DNA from: Allobosea sp. LC85
GTDB taxonomy: Bacteria; Pseudomonadota; Alphaproteobacteria; Rhizobiales; Beijerinckiaceae
DNA: 64,000 bases
Reading direction: 5' to 3'
NCBI RefSeq assembly: GCF_000735605.1
Contig: NZ_JPKG01000052.1
Location: forward strand, 39,993-103,992
The notes beneath the pieces are model-generated. The model was given only the letters and a program-made list of their open reading frames with translations. It searched no databases and was not told the origin of the DNA. The position numbers and the translations under genes are program-made. Shown here piece by piece: positions 8,823-18,060 of the stretch (its first letter is position 1; every line of letters starts with the position of its first letter).

Positions 8823-9836
8823 ATGTTGACCGCCTCTCCGCGCTCCTCGCCGGTGACCCCCACGGTCGATCTGTCGGCGCGCGGCGTCCAGCATGGCCAT
8901 TTGCGCCTGCCCTATAGCCGCGACGACAGCGCCTGGGGCTCGGTGATGATCCCGATCTGCGTCGTCGCGAACGGCGCTGGCCCGACGGCGCTTTTGACCG
9001 GCGCGAACCATGGCGACGAATATGAGGGTCCGGCAGCCCTGTTCGAGCTGGCGCGCACGCTCGATCCGGCAGCGGTTTCGGGCCGGGTCATCATCGTGCC
9101 GGCGCTCAACTATCCGGCCTTCCGGGCCGGGACCCGCACATCGCCGATCGACAAGGGCAATCTCAACCGCAGCTTCCCCGGCCGGCCGGATGGCAGCGTG
9201 ACCGAGAAGATCGCAGACTACGTCACACGCCATCTCGTCCCGCTCGCCGACATCGTGCTCGACTACCATTCGGGCGGAAAGACGCTCGACTTCCTGCCCT
9301 ATGCCGCGGCCCATGAATTGCCGGACAAGGCGCAGGAGGCGCGCTGCTTTGCGGCGGTTGCGGCCTTCTCCGCTCCCTATTCGATGAAGATGATCGAGAT
9401 CGACGCCGTCGGCATGCTCGACACCACCGTCGAGGAGATGGGCAAGGTCTTCGTGACGACCGAGCTCGGCGGGGCCGGAACGGCGAGTGCCCGGACGATC
9501 GACATCGCCCGGCGCGGCGCCGGCAACCTGCTCAAGCATGCCGGCATCCTCGCCGGACCGCCCGAGATGGCACCGACCCGCTGGCTGGACATGCCCTCGG
9601 GCGACTGCTTCGCCTTCGCGCAAGATGATGGGCTCATCGTCTTCGAGCGCGATCTCGGCGATCAGGTGCGCGCCGGCGAGACGATCGCGCGACTCTACCC
9701 CGTGGGCAAAACCGGGCTCGCCCCGGCCGAGTACCGGGCCGCCATGGACGGTGTCCTCGCCGCGCGCCACGTCCCCGGGCTGATCAAGGCGGGCGACTGC
9801 CTCTCGGTCCTCGCCGTGCTGAAGGAGGCGCCGTGA
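8823..9836 (+). CDS. eutE: EutE (DoeB), N-acetyl-diaminobutyrate deacetylase
   Basis: A 337-residue succinylglutamate desuccinylase/aspartoacylase-family zinc enzyme. Ligands are visible as H63 and E66 in GANHGDEYEG and H149 in VLDYHSGG; E214 in VTTELGGAG is in place for the catalytic glutamate, and NLNRSFPG (113-120) is conserved. It removes acetate from N-alpha-acetyl-diaminobutyrate to release L-2,4-diaminobutyrate. I chose the ATG at 8823, five bases after the eutD stop, because the longer open frame runs back inside eutD. No diaminobutyrate aminotransferase (doeD) follows in this window. Confidence 0.87.
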   Translation: MLTASPRSSPVTPTVDLSARGVQHGHLRLPYSRDDSAWGSVMIPICVVANGAGPTALLTGANHGDEYEGPAALFELARTLDPAAVSGRVIIVPALNYPAFRAGTRTSPIDKGNLNRSFPGRPDGSVTEKIADYVTRHLVPLADIVLDYHSGGKTLDFLPYAAAHELPDKAQEARCFAAVAAFSAPYSMKMIEIDAVGMLDTTVEEMGKVFVTTELGGAGTASARTIDIARRGAGNLLKHAGILAGPPEMAPTRWLDMPSGDCFAFAQDDGLIVFERDLGDQVRAGETIARLYPVGKTGLAPAEYRAAMDGVLAARHVPGLIKAGDCLSVLAVLKEAP

Positions 9837-9940
9837 TCCGTTCGGCCGGGCGACCGGCCCAAACCCATCCGCCGGCGCGAAGACGCCAGAGATCCGAGGC
9901 AATCGGCATGCGGAAAAACATCAACCAGAGGAGAATGCAC

Positions 9941-10798
9941 ATGCCGTTTCTGAAAATTGCCGGGGTGTCCACTTTCGCTGTCGCTGTCGCCATCGGCCTT
10001 TCCGCCGCCGGCGCCACCAGCCTGAAGGACGTCAAGGACCAGGGCTATATCCGGGTCGCGACCGCCAATGAGGTGCCCTATTCGTATATGAAGGACGACG
10101 GCACCTCGGCCGGCATCGGGCCCGACGTGGCCAATGCCGTGCTGAAGAAGATCGGCGTCGCCGAGGCCAACTGGTCCGTCACGCCGTTCGGCACCCTGAT
10201 CCCTGGCCTCAAGGCCAAGCGCTTCGATTTCGTTGCCGCCGAGCAGAACATCTCGCCGGAGCGCTGCAAGCAGGTCTCCTTCTCCGAGCCGAACTCCTCC
10301 TATGGCGAGGGCTTGCTGGTGAAGAAGGGCAATCCGAAGAAGCTCACGACCTATGCCGACATCGCCAAGGACCCGTCGCTGAAGGTCGCGGTCGTGTCCG
10401 GCGCGAACAATATCGACTTCCTGCGCGCGGTCGGTGTCAAGGACAGCCAGGTGATCTTCATCACCGCCAATGCCGATGCGCTCGCGACCGTGCAGAGCCG
10501 TGCCGACGCCTATGCCGCGACCGAGCTCACGGTCGCCTCGCTCGCCAAGGGCCAGGCCAATGTCGAGCAGGTTGCGCCCTTCACCGACCCGGTGGTCAAC
10601 GGCAAGCCGGTCCGCAACTTCGGCGGCTTCGCGTTCCGGCCCGAGGACAAGGAACTGCGCGACGCCTTCAACGCCGCCCTCGTCGAATTCCGCGCGACGG
10701 ACGAGTACAAGAAGATCCTCGGCAATTACGGGCTGTCCGAGGCAAGCATCAAGGCGGCGGCGGAGCGCAAGGTCGAGGACCTTTGCGCCGGCAAATGA
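9941..10798 (+). CDS. ehuB: EhuB, ectoine/hydroxyectoine periplasmic binding protein
   Basis: A 285-residue family 3 solute-binding protein with a Sec signal peptide (about residues 1-24, cleaved near AAGA-TS). The binding fold has the usual IRVATANEVPYSYMKDDG opening. In Sinorhizobium, EhuB binds ectoine and hydroxyectoine with high affinity for the EhuCD/A importer. The ATG at 9941 is chosen because AGAGGAGA (9927-9934) is at good spacing; the ATG at 9935 is too close. About 190 bases without a gene separate it from ehuC, a place where mRNA processing could favour the binding protein. Confidence 0.87.
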   Translation: MPFLKIAGVSTFAVAVAIGLSAAGATSLKDVKDQGYIRVATANEVPYSYMKDDGTSAGIGPDVANAVLKKIGVAEANWSVTPFGTLIPGLKAKRFDFVAAEQNISPERCKQVSFSEPNSSYGEGLLVKKGNPKKLTTYADIAKDPSLKVAVVSGANNIDFLRAVGVKDSQVIFITANADALATVQSRADAYAATELTVASLAKGQANVEQVAPFTDPVVNGKPVRNFGGFAFRPEDKELRDAFNAALVEFRATDEYKKILGNYGLSEASIKAAAERKVEDLCAGK

Positions 10799-10991
10799 GG
10801 CACCGGAACATGGTCCGCCGCGGTATGTGCCCCGTCGGCCACGAAACCATGCCCTGAGCTGGTGAGTTGGAGCGACGTCTTCCGTTCAGCGAGGTCCGGC
10901 TGAATCACAGGCGCGCCAGACGATGTCGTTCTGCCCGCCCGACCGGCGGGCAGAACCCTGTGCCCGTTTCGACGCTTTCGGGGAGTCCTGG

Positions 10992-11657
10992 ATGGAGTGG
11001 CTGTCCTATCTGCCTGCGCTCTCACGCGGCGCACTCGTCACCGCGGCCATCACGCTGTCGGCGATCGCGATCGGCGCAGTCGCCGCCTTCGCTGCCGGCA
11101 TCGCCCGCGTCGAGGGCGGGCGCGTGCTGGCGATGATCGCGCTCTGCTATACCGAGCTCTTCCGTGGCACCTCGCTGCTCGTCCAGCTGTTCTGGTTCTA
11201 CTACGCCCTGCCGCTCGTCGGCGTCAGCTTCGAGCCCGTCGCCACGGGAATTCTCGTGCTCTCCCTCCATGTCGGCGCCTATGGCTCCGAGATTGTGCGC
11301 GGCGCGCTGCAATCGGTTTCCGCGCAGCAGCACGAAGCGGCGCGCGCGCTGAATTTCGGTCGCGTCCAGACGCTCCTCCATATCTCCCTGCCGCAGGCGC
11401 TGGTCGAGATGATGCCGGCCTTCGGCAATCTCGCCATCGAGACCTTGAAGCTGTCGTCACTGGTCTCGCTGATCTCGATCGCCGACCTCACCTTCCGCGC
11501 GCAATCGATCCGCAACCTCACCCTCGACAGCGCCGGCGTCTACAGCCTGACGCTCGTCGGATATTTCGTGATGTCGCTGGTCCTGATGCTGGTCATGCGG
11601 CTGATCGAGAAACTGGCCCGGCGCGGCGCGGCCTTTCCGCGCGCGGCCCATTCGTGA
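10992..11657 (+). CDS. ehuC: EhuC, ectoine ABC importer permease
   Basis: A 221-residue permease of the HisM/GlnP (polar amino acid) family. The EAA loop is seen around QQHEAARALNFGRVQTLLHI, followed by the LPQALVEMMPAFGN stretch typical of the family. The start is placed at the ATG in GATGGAGTGG with GGGAG six bases upstream; an in-frame ATG at 10923 would add 23 polar residues without membrane character. It forms the membrane heterodimer with EhuD, whose start lies ten bases beyond this stop. Confidence 0.83.
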   Translation: MEWLSYLPALSRGALVTAAITLSAIAIGAVAAFAAGIARVEGGRVLAMIALCYTELFRGTSLLVQLFWFYYALPLVGVSFEPVATGILVLSLHVGAYGSEIVRGALQSVSAQQHEAARALNFGRVQTLLHISLPQALVEMMPAFGNLAIETLKLSSLVSLISIADLTFRAQSIRNLTLDSAGVYSLTLVGYFVMSLVLMLVMRLIEKLARRGAAFPRAAHS

Positions 11658-11667
11658 GGCGCCCGGC

Positions 11668-12360
11668 ATGATGTACGGGTTCGAATGGGATACGACGACG
11701 CCGCTGACCTACGCATCATCGATCCTGCCTATCCTGCTCATCGGGCTCACCGTAACGCTGCAGGCGGCCGCGGCCGGCTTTGCGATCGCGCTGGTGCTCG
11801 GCCTTGGCTTCGCACTGCTGCGCCGCAGCCGTTTCGTGAGCGTGTCTTGGACCACGGCGATCGTCGTCGAATTCCTCCGCGACACGCCGTTGCTGGTGCA
11901 GCTCTTCTTCCTCTACTACGTCCTGCCGGACTACGGGGTCACATTGCCGGCCTTCCTCACCGGAGCGATCGCGCTGGGGCTGCAATATTCGGCCTATACC
12001 TCGGAGGTCTACCGCGGTGGCATCGACGCCGTGCCGCGCGGGCAATGGGAGGCGGCCACCGCGCTGAACCTGAGCCGCCTGCAGACCTACCGCGACATCG
12101 TCGTGCCGCAGATCGTGCCGCGCATCCTGCCAGCCATGGGCAACTATCTTGTTGCGATGATCAAGGAGACGCCAGTGCTCTCCGTCGTGACCGTCCTCGA
12201 GATGATGGGGCTGGCCAACATGATCGGCGAGCGCACCTTTGAATACCTGGTCCCGCTGACTCTGGTCGGCCTGATCTTCCTCCTCCTCACGCTGATCTGC
12301 TCGGCCGGCCTGCACCGGCTGCAAAAGGCGCTGCCAAAAGCAGGGATCCCGTTGCGATGA
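11668..12360 (+). CDS. ehuD: EhuD, ectoine ABC importer permease
   Basis: A 230-residue polar amino acid-type permease, paralogous to EhuC. The EAA loop is GQWEAATALNLSRLQTYRDI and the preceding helix carries RDTPLLVQLFFLYYVLPDYG, a hallmark of this family. About five membrane segments. The stop overlaps the start of ehuA by four bases, consistent with a single transporter complex made from one transcript. Confidence 0.85.
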   Translation: MMYGFEWDTTTPLTYASSILPILLIGLTVTLQAAAAGFAIALVLGLGFALLRRSRFVSVSWTTAIVVEFLRDTPLLVQLFFLYYVLPDYGVTLPAFLTGAIALGLQYSAYTSEVYRGGIDAVPRGQWEAATALNLSRLQTYRDIVVPQIVPRILPAMGNYLVAMIKETPVLSVVTVLEMMGLANMIGERTFEYLVPLTLVGLIFLLLTLICSAGLHRLQKALPKAGIPLR

Positions 12361-13136
12361 CCGAATCCGTCAAGGCGCCCATCATCGAGTTCTCCAGCGT
12401 CGTCAAACGCTTCGGCGCGCTGACCGTTCTGGACGACTTCAATTTCAGCGTTGCGCAGGGCGAGAAGGTCACACTGATCGGCCCCTCCGGTTCGGGCAAG
12501 TCGACGGTGCTGCGCATCCTGATGACGCTGGAGCCCTTCCAGGAGGGGGTGCTGACGCTAGCCGGCATGCCCTATCACGAAAAGGGCGAACGCGGTCCCT
12601 TCAGGGCCTCCGACCGGCATCTGCGGCAGATCCGCAGCCATGTCGGCATGGTCTTCCAGAGCTTCAACCTGTTCCCGCATATGACTGTCCTGCGCAATGT
12701 CGTCGAGGCGCCCGTGCGGGTGCTCGGGCTGCCGCGCGGCGAGGCCGAATGCCGGGCCGTCGATCTGCTTGCCATGGTCGGTCTCGCCGACAAGAAAGAC
12801 CACTATCCCGCGCAGCTCTCCGGCGGCCAGCAGCAGCGCGTCGCCATCGCCCGCGCGCTGGCCATGCGCCCGCGCGTGCTGCTCTTCGACGAGCCGACCT
12901 CCGCGCTCGATCCGCAGCTCGTCGGGGAGGTCCTCTCGGTCATCCGCGGCCTCGCCAGCGAGCATGACCTCACCATGCTGCTCGTCACCCATGAGATGCG
13001 CTTCGCCCGCGAGGTATCCGACCGGGTCTGCTTCTTCGACAAGGGCCGGATTTGCGAGCAGGGCGAACCGGAGCGCATCTTCAGTGCGCCCGAGCAGCCG
13101 CGCACGCGCGAATTCCTGGCATCGGTGCTGCGATGA
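12357..13136 (+). CDS. ehuA: EhuA, ectoine ABC importer ATPase
   Basis: A 259-residue ABC ATPase of the GlnQ/HisP family. Walker A GPSGSGKST is at 42-50, the LSGGQQQR signature at 154-161, Walker B VLLFDEP at 174-180 and the switch histidine in VTHEM at 212. It powers EhuBCD. It is the last intact gene of the ectoine unit; a hairpin at 13192-13217 and the remnant of a semialdehyde dehydrogenase gene follow. Confidence 0.86.
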   Translation: MTESVKAPIIEFSSVVKRFGALTVLDDFNFSVAQGEKVTLIGPSGSGKSTVLRILMTLEPFQEGVLTLAGMPYHEKGERGPFRASDRHLRQIRSHVGMVFQSFNLFPHMTVLRNVVEAPVRVLGLPRGEAECRAVDLLAMVGLADKKDHYPAQLSGGQQQRVAIARALAMRPRVLLFDEPTSALDPQLVGEVLSVIRGLASEHDLTMLLVTHEMRFAREVSDRVCFFDKGRICEQGEPERIFSAPEQPRTREFLASVLR

Positions 13137-13191
13137 AACCGATCCGAAAATCTATCGGCCCCGCCCAGATCTTCCGAGATCCCCACGGCGC

Positions 13192-13217
13192 GAGGCCGGT
13201 TCTTCGAAACCGGTCTC
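13192..13217 (+). terminator. hairpin after ehuA
   Basis: GAGGCCGGTT (13192-13201) pairs with AACCGGTCTC (13208-13217) around a six-base loop, a 10-bp stem with one G-T pair. No long T-tract follows, so it may be a 3' end-stabilising or weak terminator structure rather than a strong intrinsic terminator. Confidence 0.4.
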
Positions 13218-13263
13218 GCCAGCGTTCCCCCTAGGCTCGACATCAGCCGACGGAAGGATAGTC

Positions 13264-13467
13264 ATGAACGCAGTGATGGGCGCAGCGAACCGGGAGCGCG
13301 AACAGGCGGGCGCCACAGCCGAGCATCCGGGCCTGTCGCGCCTCGCCGATCGCTGATTGCTGAGACAGGACGCCTATATCGACGGGCGCTGGACAGCGGC
13401 TCCCGGAGGCGACGTCTTCCCAACGGGGACGCTCGTCTCGCACGTTGCGGCGCGGGTTGCCTGGTAA
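13264..13467 (+). pseudogene. remnant of a semialdehyde dehydrogenase (GabD/DoeC-type), 5' end only
   Basis: From ATG 13264 the frame contains HPGLSRLADR, an in-frame TGA (13354-13356), then LLRQDAYIDGRWTAAPGGDV and FPTGTLVSHVAARVAW before TAA at 13465. The pieces match the N-terminus of succinate/aspartate-semialdehyde dehydrogenases (LSRL..LLR..AYIDG.W...FPV). No catalytic domain follows. Such a dehydrogenase (doeC or ssd) normally belongs to ectoine catabolic clusters, and this one lies immediately downstream of ehuA in the same direction, so it is best read as a nonsense-mutated and deleted cluster member. Confidence 0.75.
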
Positions 13468-13627
13468 CCAATCGCCGTCGAAGCCACCCCGGCTTCCGGA
13501 CGATCTGGGCTTTCGCCTCTGCGCAAACGGAAGGGGCAGCTAAGGGGCGGGAGCGGAAGCAGGCCGACCCAATGATAGCGCCTGCTACGGAACCACGCCT
13601 CCGCCATCGGAGCGCACCGTCCTGGGA

Positions 13628-14173
13628 TCAATAGGTCGGAGGCGTGATGGCGCTGACGATTTCGCTCGGTTCGTTCGAGGCGTTCCGGAAGCGGTGCGGC
13701 TCCCGGCTGTCGAAATAATAACCATCGCCGGGCTGCAGGATCGATGTCCGGCCGCCGACGGTGACCTCGACCGCGCCGCGGATGACGAGGCCGCCTTCCT
13801 GGGCCGAGTGGGAGAAGGCCTCGCCCGTATCGGCGCCCGGCGCGTAGGTCTCGTGCAGCATCAGCATCGCGCGGTTGGGAAAGCCGGTTCCGATGACACG
13901 ATAGGAAATGGCGTCAGCCCGGCCGATCTCCGTCATTTCAGCGGCCCGGCAGAAGGGATTTGGCGGCGAGACGGCGTGAAAGTCCAGAAAGAAGCCCGAT
14001 GGCGTCGTGCCGAGCGCATCGAGCACGGCATGCAGCGTGTCGAGCGACGGGCTGATCAGGTCGCGCTCGATCAGCGAAATCGAGGAATGGGAAATGCCGG
14101 ACCGCAAGGCGACGGCGCGGACGCTGAGCTGACGGCGGAGCCTTAGCTCCCTCAAACGGTCGCCGATCTTCAT
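13628..14173 (-). CDS. XRE-family regulator with C-terminal cupin domain
   Basis: A 181-residue protein with an N-terminal Cro/CI helix-turn-helix (about residues 5-62, including SVRAVALRSGISHSSISLIE) and a C-terminal cupin barrel (residues 100-178, GGLVIRGAVEVTVGG and LQPGDGYYFDSREPHRF). This architecture is shared with PuuR and other small-molecule-sensing repressors. It is transcribed away from the histidinol-dehydrogenase-like gene and the Pot-type importer, with a gap of about 140 bp, so it probably controls that operon. The ligand is unknown. Confidence 0.8.
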   Translation of the reverse strand: MKIGDRLRELRLRRQLSVRAVALRSGISHSSISLIERDLISPSLDTLHAVLDALGTTPSGFFLDFHAVSPPNPFCRAAEMTEIGRADAISYRVIGTGFPNRAMLMLHETYAPGADTGEAFSHSAQEGGLVIRGAVEVTVGGRTSILQPGDGYYFDSREPHRFRNASNEPSEIVSAITPPTY

Positions 14174-14311
14174 GGAGGGCCTCCTTCACGCGAGAGCTGC
14201 ATCTGAGCCCAGCTGGTGAATATCTTCAACGCCTCCGCGGGCCCTCCTTGCCTTGCCGCCGCGTGGCGCAGAAGCTTGGCCAGCTCTCTCCCGCTCACCG
14301 GAATGTCCTGC

Positions 14312-15619
14312 ATGTCCAAATCCGACCCCGCCCTGGAAGCCCGGCTCACGCGCATCAAGGCGCCCCAGCGCAGCGCCTGGAGCGACAACACCCCGGTCGA
14401 GACCACGGTGAAGGCGGTTCTGGAGGCGGTGCGGCGGGACGGCGACGCGGCGGTACGGCACTATTCCCGCGAGTTCGACAAGCTCGAGCTCGACGCCTTC
14501 GAAGTCACAGCCGCGGAGCGCGCCGCCGCGCTGGACGGGTTGGAGACGCAGACCCGCACCGATACCGAGTTCGCGATCGAGCGCGTGCGGGCCTTCGCCG
14601 AGGCGCAGCGCAAGACCCTGTTGCCCCTGGAGATCGAGCCGCTGCCCGGCCTGCATCTCGGCCACCGCATCATCCCGATCGCCCGCGTCGGCGCCTATGT
14701 GCCGGGCGGGCGCTATCCGCTGCTCTCGGCGCCGATCATGACGATCGTGCCGGCCAAGGTCGCGGGCTGCGACGAGGTCATCGCCTGCCTGCCGCCCGCG
14801 GCCCATCCGGCGATGATCGCCGGCTGTCATCTCTCCGGCGCCGACCGGATCTTTCGCGTCGGCGGGGCGCAGGCGATCGCCGCGATGGCCTTCGGCACGG
14901 AGAGCATTCCGGCGGTCGACAAGATCGTCGGCCCGGGAAACGCCTATGTGAACGAGGCCAAGCGCCAGGTCTTCGGGCTCGTCGGCATCGACCAGCTCGC
15001 CGGCCCGAGCGAGATCTTCGTCGTCGCGGACGAGACCGGCGATGCCGTGACGATCGCGGTCGACCTGCTGGCGCAAGCGGAGCATGACGTGCGCACCCGC
15101 GTCGGCCTGATCACCACGGACCGAACCCTGGCGGACAAGGTGCTCGTCGAGATCGAGCGGCAGCTCGGCAACCTTTCGACCGCGCCGGTCGCCGCCGCCG
15201 CCTGGCGCGACTATGGCGAGATCGTCGTCTGCGCCGACGAGGCCGCCATGCTGGCCTATTCCGACCATATCGCCGCGGAGCATCTCGAGGTGCATACGCG
15301 CGACGCGCATGCCACGGCCGCGAAGCTGCGCAATTTCGGCTCGATCTTCATCGGGGTCGCCGCGAGCGTGGTCTATTCCGACAAGTGCTGCGGCACGAAC
15401 CACACGCTGCCGACCATGGCGGCCGGGCGCTATACCGGCGGTCTCTGGGTCGGCTCCTATCTCAAGACCTGCACGCATCAATGGCTCGACGAGCGCGGCG
15501 TGGCGGCTGTGGCCCCGCCGGCCATGCGCCAGAGCGCGAGCGAAGGCCTGGAAGGACACAGGCGCGCGGCGGCGCTGCGGCTCGCCCCGGCGCAGCTGCT
15601 GCGCGAGATCGGAGCCTGA
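14312..15619 (+). CDS. histidinol dehydrogenase-family NAD-dependent dehydrogenase
   Basis: A 435-residue protein, full length for the HisD fold. All canonical HisD residues are present: Q256 and H259 in QAEHD, the catalytic pair E323-H324 in AAEHLE, D357 before CCGTNHTLPT, and H416 in EGLEGHRR. The family includes biosynthetic HisD and catabolic relatives such as sulfopropanediol dehydrogenase HpsN. Here the gene is not with other his genes; it leads a solute importer operon and is divergent from a cupin-type regulator, so oxidation of an imported amino alcohol or polyol is inferred. The start is uncertain between 14303 and 14312. Confidence 0.8.
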   Translation: MSKSDPALEARLTRIKAPQRSAWSDNTPVETTVKAVLEAVRRDGDAAVRHYSREFDKLELDAFEVTAAERAAALDGLETQTRTDTEFAIERVRAFAEAQRKTLLPLEIEPLPGLHLGHRIIPIARVGAYVPGGRYPLLSAPIMTIVPAKVAGCDEVIACLPPAAHPAMIAGCHLSGADRIFRVGGAQAIAAMAFGTESIPAVDKIVGPGNAYVNEAKRQVFGLVGIDQLAGPSEIFVVADETGDAVTIAVDLLAQAEHDVRTRVGLITTDRTLADKVLVEIERQLGNLSTAPVAAAAWRDYGEIVVCADEAAMLAYSDHIAAEHLEVHTRDAHATAAKLRNFGSIFIGVAASVVYSDKCCGTNHTLPTMAAGRYTGGLWVGSYLKTCTHQWLDERGVAAVAPPAMRQSASEGLEGHRRAAALRLAPAQLLREIGA

Positions 15620-15643
15620 GCGCCGCGAGAATTTTTCGGGAAT

Positions 15644-15668
15644 CCCTCTATCGCACCGCGATAAAGGG
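15644..15668 (+). promoter_or_regulatory. hairpin between the dehydrogenase and the binding-protein gene
   Basis: CCCTCTATCGC (15644-15654) and GCGATAAAGGG (15658-15668) form an 11-bp stem with one mismatch and a three-base loop. It lies 25 bases after the dehydrogenase stop and 75 bases before the binding-protein start. There is no T-tract. An operator or an mRNA processing/stabilising element that raises binding-protein expression is plausible. Confidence 0.5.
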
Positions 15669-15743
15669 GGCTCCAATAGGGGCAACGACGATCCCAACCG
15701 CGAGGGGCGGGGGATCGCTGCAGCATAAGCAGGGAGAAGATCC

Positions 15744-16796
15744 ATGACGTTTCTGAAGTCGATACTGGGCAGCACCGCGCTCGCAGCAGGCCTCGTCATC
15801 GCCGGCCTCGGTGCAGCCTCCGCCCGCGATCTCACCGTCGTATCCTGGGGCGGCAACTACCAGGACGCGCAGCGCAAGATCTACTTCAAGCCCTTCGCCG
15901 AAAAGTCCGGCAAGCCGGTCCTCGACGAATCCTGGGACGGCGGCGTCGGCGTCATCCAGGCCAAGGTGAAGGCCGGTACGCCGAACTGGGACGCCGTCCA
16001 GGTCGAGGCCGATGAACTCGCCATCGGTTGCGCCGACGGCCTCTACGAGAAGCTCGACTGGAGCAAGCTCGGCGGCAAGGACAAGTTCCTGCCGAGTGCG
16101 GTGAGCGATTGCGGCGTCGGGGCGATCGTCTGGTCGACGCTGCTCTCCTACGATTCCGAGAAGCTGAAGACGGCGCCGACCTCCTGGGCGGACTTCTGGG
16201 ACACCAAGAAATTTCCGGGCAAGCGCGCCCTGCGCCGGGGCCCGAAATATGCGCTCGAGTTCGCGCTGATCGCCGATGGTGTCGCGCCGAAGGACGTCTA
16301 CAAGGTGCTGCGCGAGAAGGGCGGCGTCGATCGCGCCTTCAAGAAGCTCGACGAGATCAAGTCCGATATCGTCTGGTGGGAATCGGGCGCGCAGCCGCTG
16401 CAGCTGCTGAAATCCGGCCAGGTCGTGATGACCTCGGCCTATAACGGCCGCATCAGCGGCATCAACAAGACCGAGGGCACCAAGTTCAAGACCGTCTGGC
16501 CCGGCTCCATCTACGCCGTCGACAGCTGGGTGATCCTGAAGGGCAGCCCGAACAAGGACCAGGCGATGGACTTCATCGCGTTCGCCAGCCTGCCGGAGAA
16601 CCAGTCCAAGCTGCCGCAGGACATCGCCTATGGCCTGCCCAACAAGGCGGCCGCAGCCGCCGTCCCGGCCGATCTCGCCGTGGATCTGCCGACCGCGCCG
16701 CAGAATCTCGAGAATGCGATCGCGATCGATGTCGACTACTGGAACGACAATATCGAGGACCTGACCAAGCGCTTCAACGCCTGGGTCGGCAAATAG
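15744..16796 (+). CDS. ABC importer substrate-binding protein, PotD/PotF-like
   Basis: A 350-residue periplasmic binding protein with a Sec signal peptide (residues 1-27, cleavage near AASA-RD) and the LTVVSWGGNYQDAQRK opening typical of spermidine/putrescine-type family 1 binding proteins. It is preceded by AGGGAGA. First gene of a complete importer with the ATPase and two permeases downstream. A 190-bp gap follows before the ATPase gene. A polyamine or amino alcohol ligand is possible; the sequence alone does not settle it. Confidence 0.83.
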   Translation: MTFLKSILGSTALAAGLVIAGLGAASARDLTVVSWGGNYQDAQRKIYFKPFAEKSGKPVLDESWDGGVGVIQAKVKAGTPNWDAVQVEADELAIGCADGLYEKLDWSKLGGKDKFLPSAVSDCGVGAIVWSTLLSYDSEKLKTAPTSWADFWDTKKFPGKRALRRGPKYALEFALIADGVAPKDVYKVLREKGGVDRAFKKLDEIKSDIVWWESGAQPLQLLKSGQVVMTSAYNGRISGINKTEGTKFKTVWPGSIYAVDSWVILKGSPNKDQAMDFIAFASLPENQSKLPQDIAYGLPNKAAAAAVPADLAVDLPTAPQNLENAIAIDVDYWNDNIEDLTKRFNAWVGK

Positions 16797-16986
16797 GGCC
16801 AGCAGGCAGGGAGGCAGGCAGGCGGCAGCTCGCCGCCTTCGCTTAGCCGCCCGCCAAGCAACGCGTCCCGGGCACGCCATCGTACCCGGGGCCGCCCCCG
16901 CCAGCCGCCCGGCCTGGCGCCGTCTCCGACCGGTTCCTCGCCGCGGCCGCAGCGGCTTCGTCTCATCCTCACGGGAAGATTGTTCA

Positions 16987-18060
16987 TTGCGAGATCTGGA
17001 TCCGTTCATTCGTTTCGAGGCCATCAGCAAGGTATTCGGCACGGTCACTGTGGTTGACGCGCTCGACTTCCATGTCGCGCGGGGCGAGTTCGTCAGCCTT
17101 CTCGGCCCCTCCGGCTCGGGTAAGACGACGCTCCTGATGATGCTCGCCGGTTTTGAGGCGCCCTCGGGCGGGCGCATCCATGTCGACGGGCGGCGCGTCG
17201 AGCACCTGCCGCCCTACAAGCGCGAGATGGGCGTCGTCTTCCAGAACTACGCGCTGTTCCCGCATATGACGATCGCCGAGAATGTCGGCTTTCCCCTCAA
17301 GATGCGCGGCGTCGCCAGGGCGGAGCGCGACGCGAGGGTGAAACGCGCGCTCGATCTGGTGCGGCTCGGCCATCTCGCCGACCGCAGGCCCTCGCAGCTC
17401 TCCGGCGGCCAGCAGCAGCGCATCGCACTCTCGCGTGCCCTGGTCTACGAGCCCAAGGTCGTGCTGATGGACGAGCCGCTGAGCGCGCTCGACAAGCAAC
17501 TGCGCGAGCATATGCAGCTCGAGATCCGCGCGCTGCATCGCGAACTCGGGTTGACCGTGATCTTCGTGACGCATGATCAGGGCGAGGCGCTGACCATGTC
17601 GGACCGTGTCGCCGTGCTGAACCGCGGCAAGATCGAGCAGTTCGATACGCCGTCGGGCCTCTATGACAGGCCGCAGACACGCTTCGTCGCCGAATTCATC
17701 GGCGAGACCAATCTGCTCGCGGGACGCGTCTCGCAGCGCCAGGGCGAGGCCGCGACGGTCGCGCTTATATCCGGCGGGAGCGTGAGCTGCGATAGGGCAG
17801 GGCCGTTTGAAACCGGCAGCGAGGTCATGGTCTCGGTGCGTCCCGAAATGCTGCATCTCGTGCAGGACGCTGCTGCCGCGAACGCCTTGTCGGTGACGAT
17901 CGAAGACCATGTCTACCATGGCGACCATATCCGCCTGCATCTCGCCTTCGGGGAGAGCCGTCTGGTCGCCCGGGCCGGGCGTCGCGATGCGGCGCCGCCG
18001 ATCGGCAGCAAGGCCTTGGCCAGCTTCGCGCCGGGCGATTGCGCTTTGGTGGCGCCATGA
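16987..18060 (+). CDS. ABC importer ATPase, PotA-like
   Basis: A 357-residue ATPase with Walker A GPSGSGKTT (40-48), signature LSGGQQQR (138-145), Walker B VVLMDEP (158-164) and a C-terminal TOBE domain (about 270-355), as in PotA. The start is a TTG at 16987 with GGGAAG upstream; no in-frame ATG is better placed. The stop overlaps the start of the first permease (ATGA). Confidence 0.85.
   Translation: MRDLDPFIRFEAISKVFGTVTVVDALDFHVARGEFVSLLGPSGSGKTTLLMMLAGFEAPSGGRIHVDGRRVEHLPPYKREMGVVFQNYALFPHMTIAENVGFPLKMRGVARAERDARVKRALDLVRLGHLADRRPSQLSGGQQQRIALSRALVYEPKVVLMDEPLSALDKQLREHMQLEIRALHRELGLTVIFVTHDQGEALTMSDRVAVLNRGKIEQFDTPSGLYDRPQTRFVAEFIGETNLLAGRVSQRQGEAATVALISGGSVSCDRAGPFETGSEVMVSVRPEMLHLVQDAAAANALSVTIEDHVYHGDHIRLHLAFGESRLVARAGRRDAAPPIGSKALASFAPGDCALVAP

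Noticed and set aside
14312..15619. Calling this gene hisD of histidine biosynthesis
   Set aside because: Residues fit HisD, but the operon context is uptake and catabolism with a cupin regulator, so the biosynthetic symbol was not assigned.
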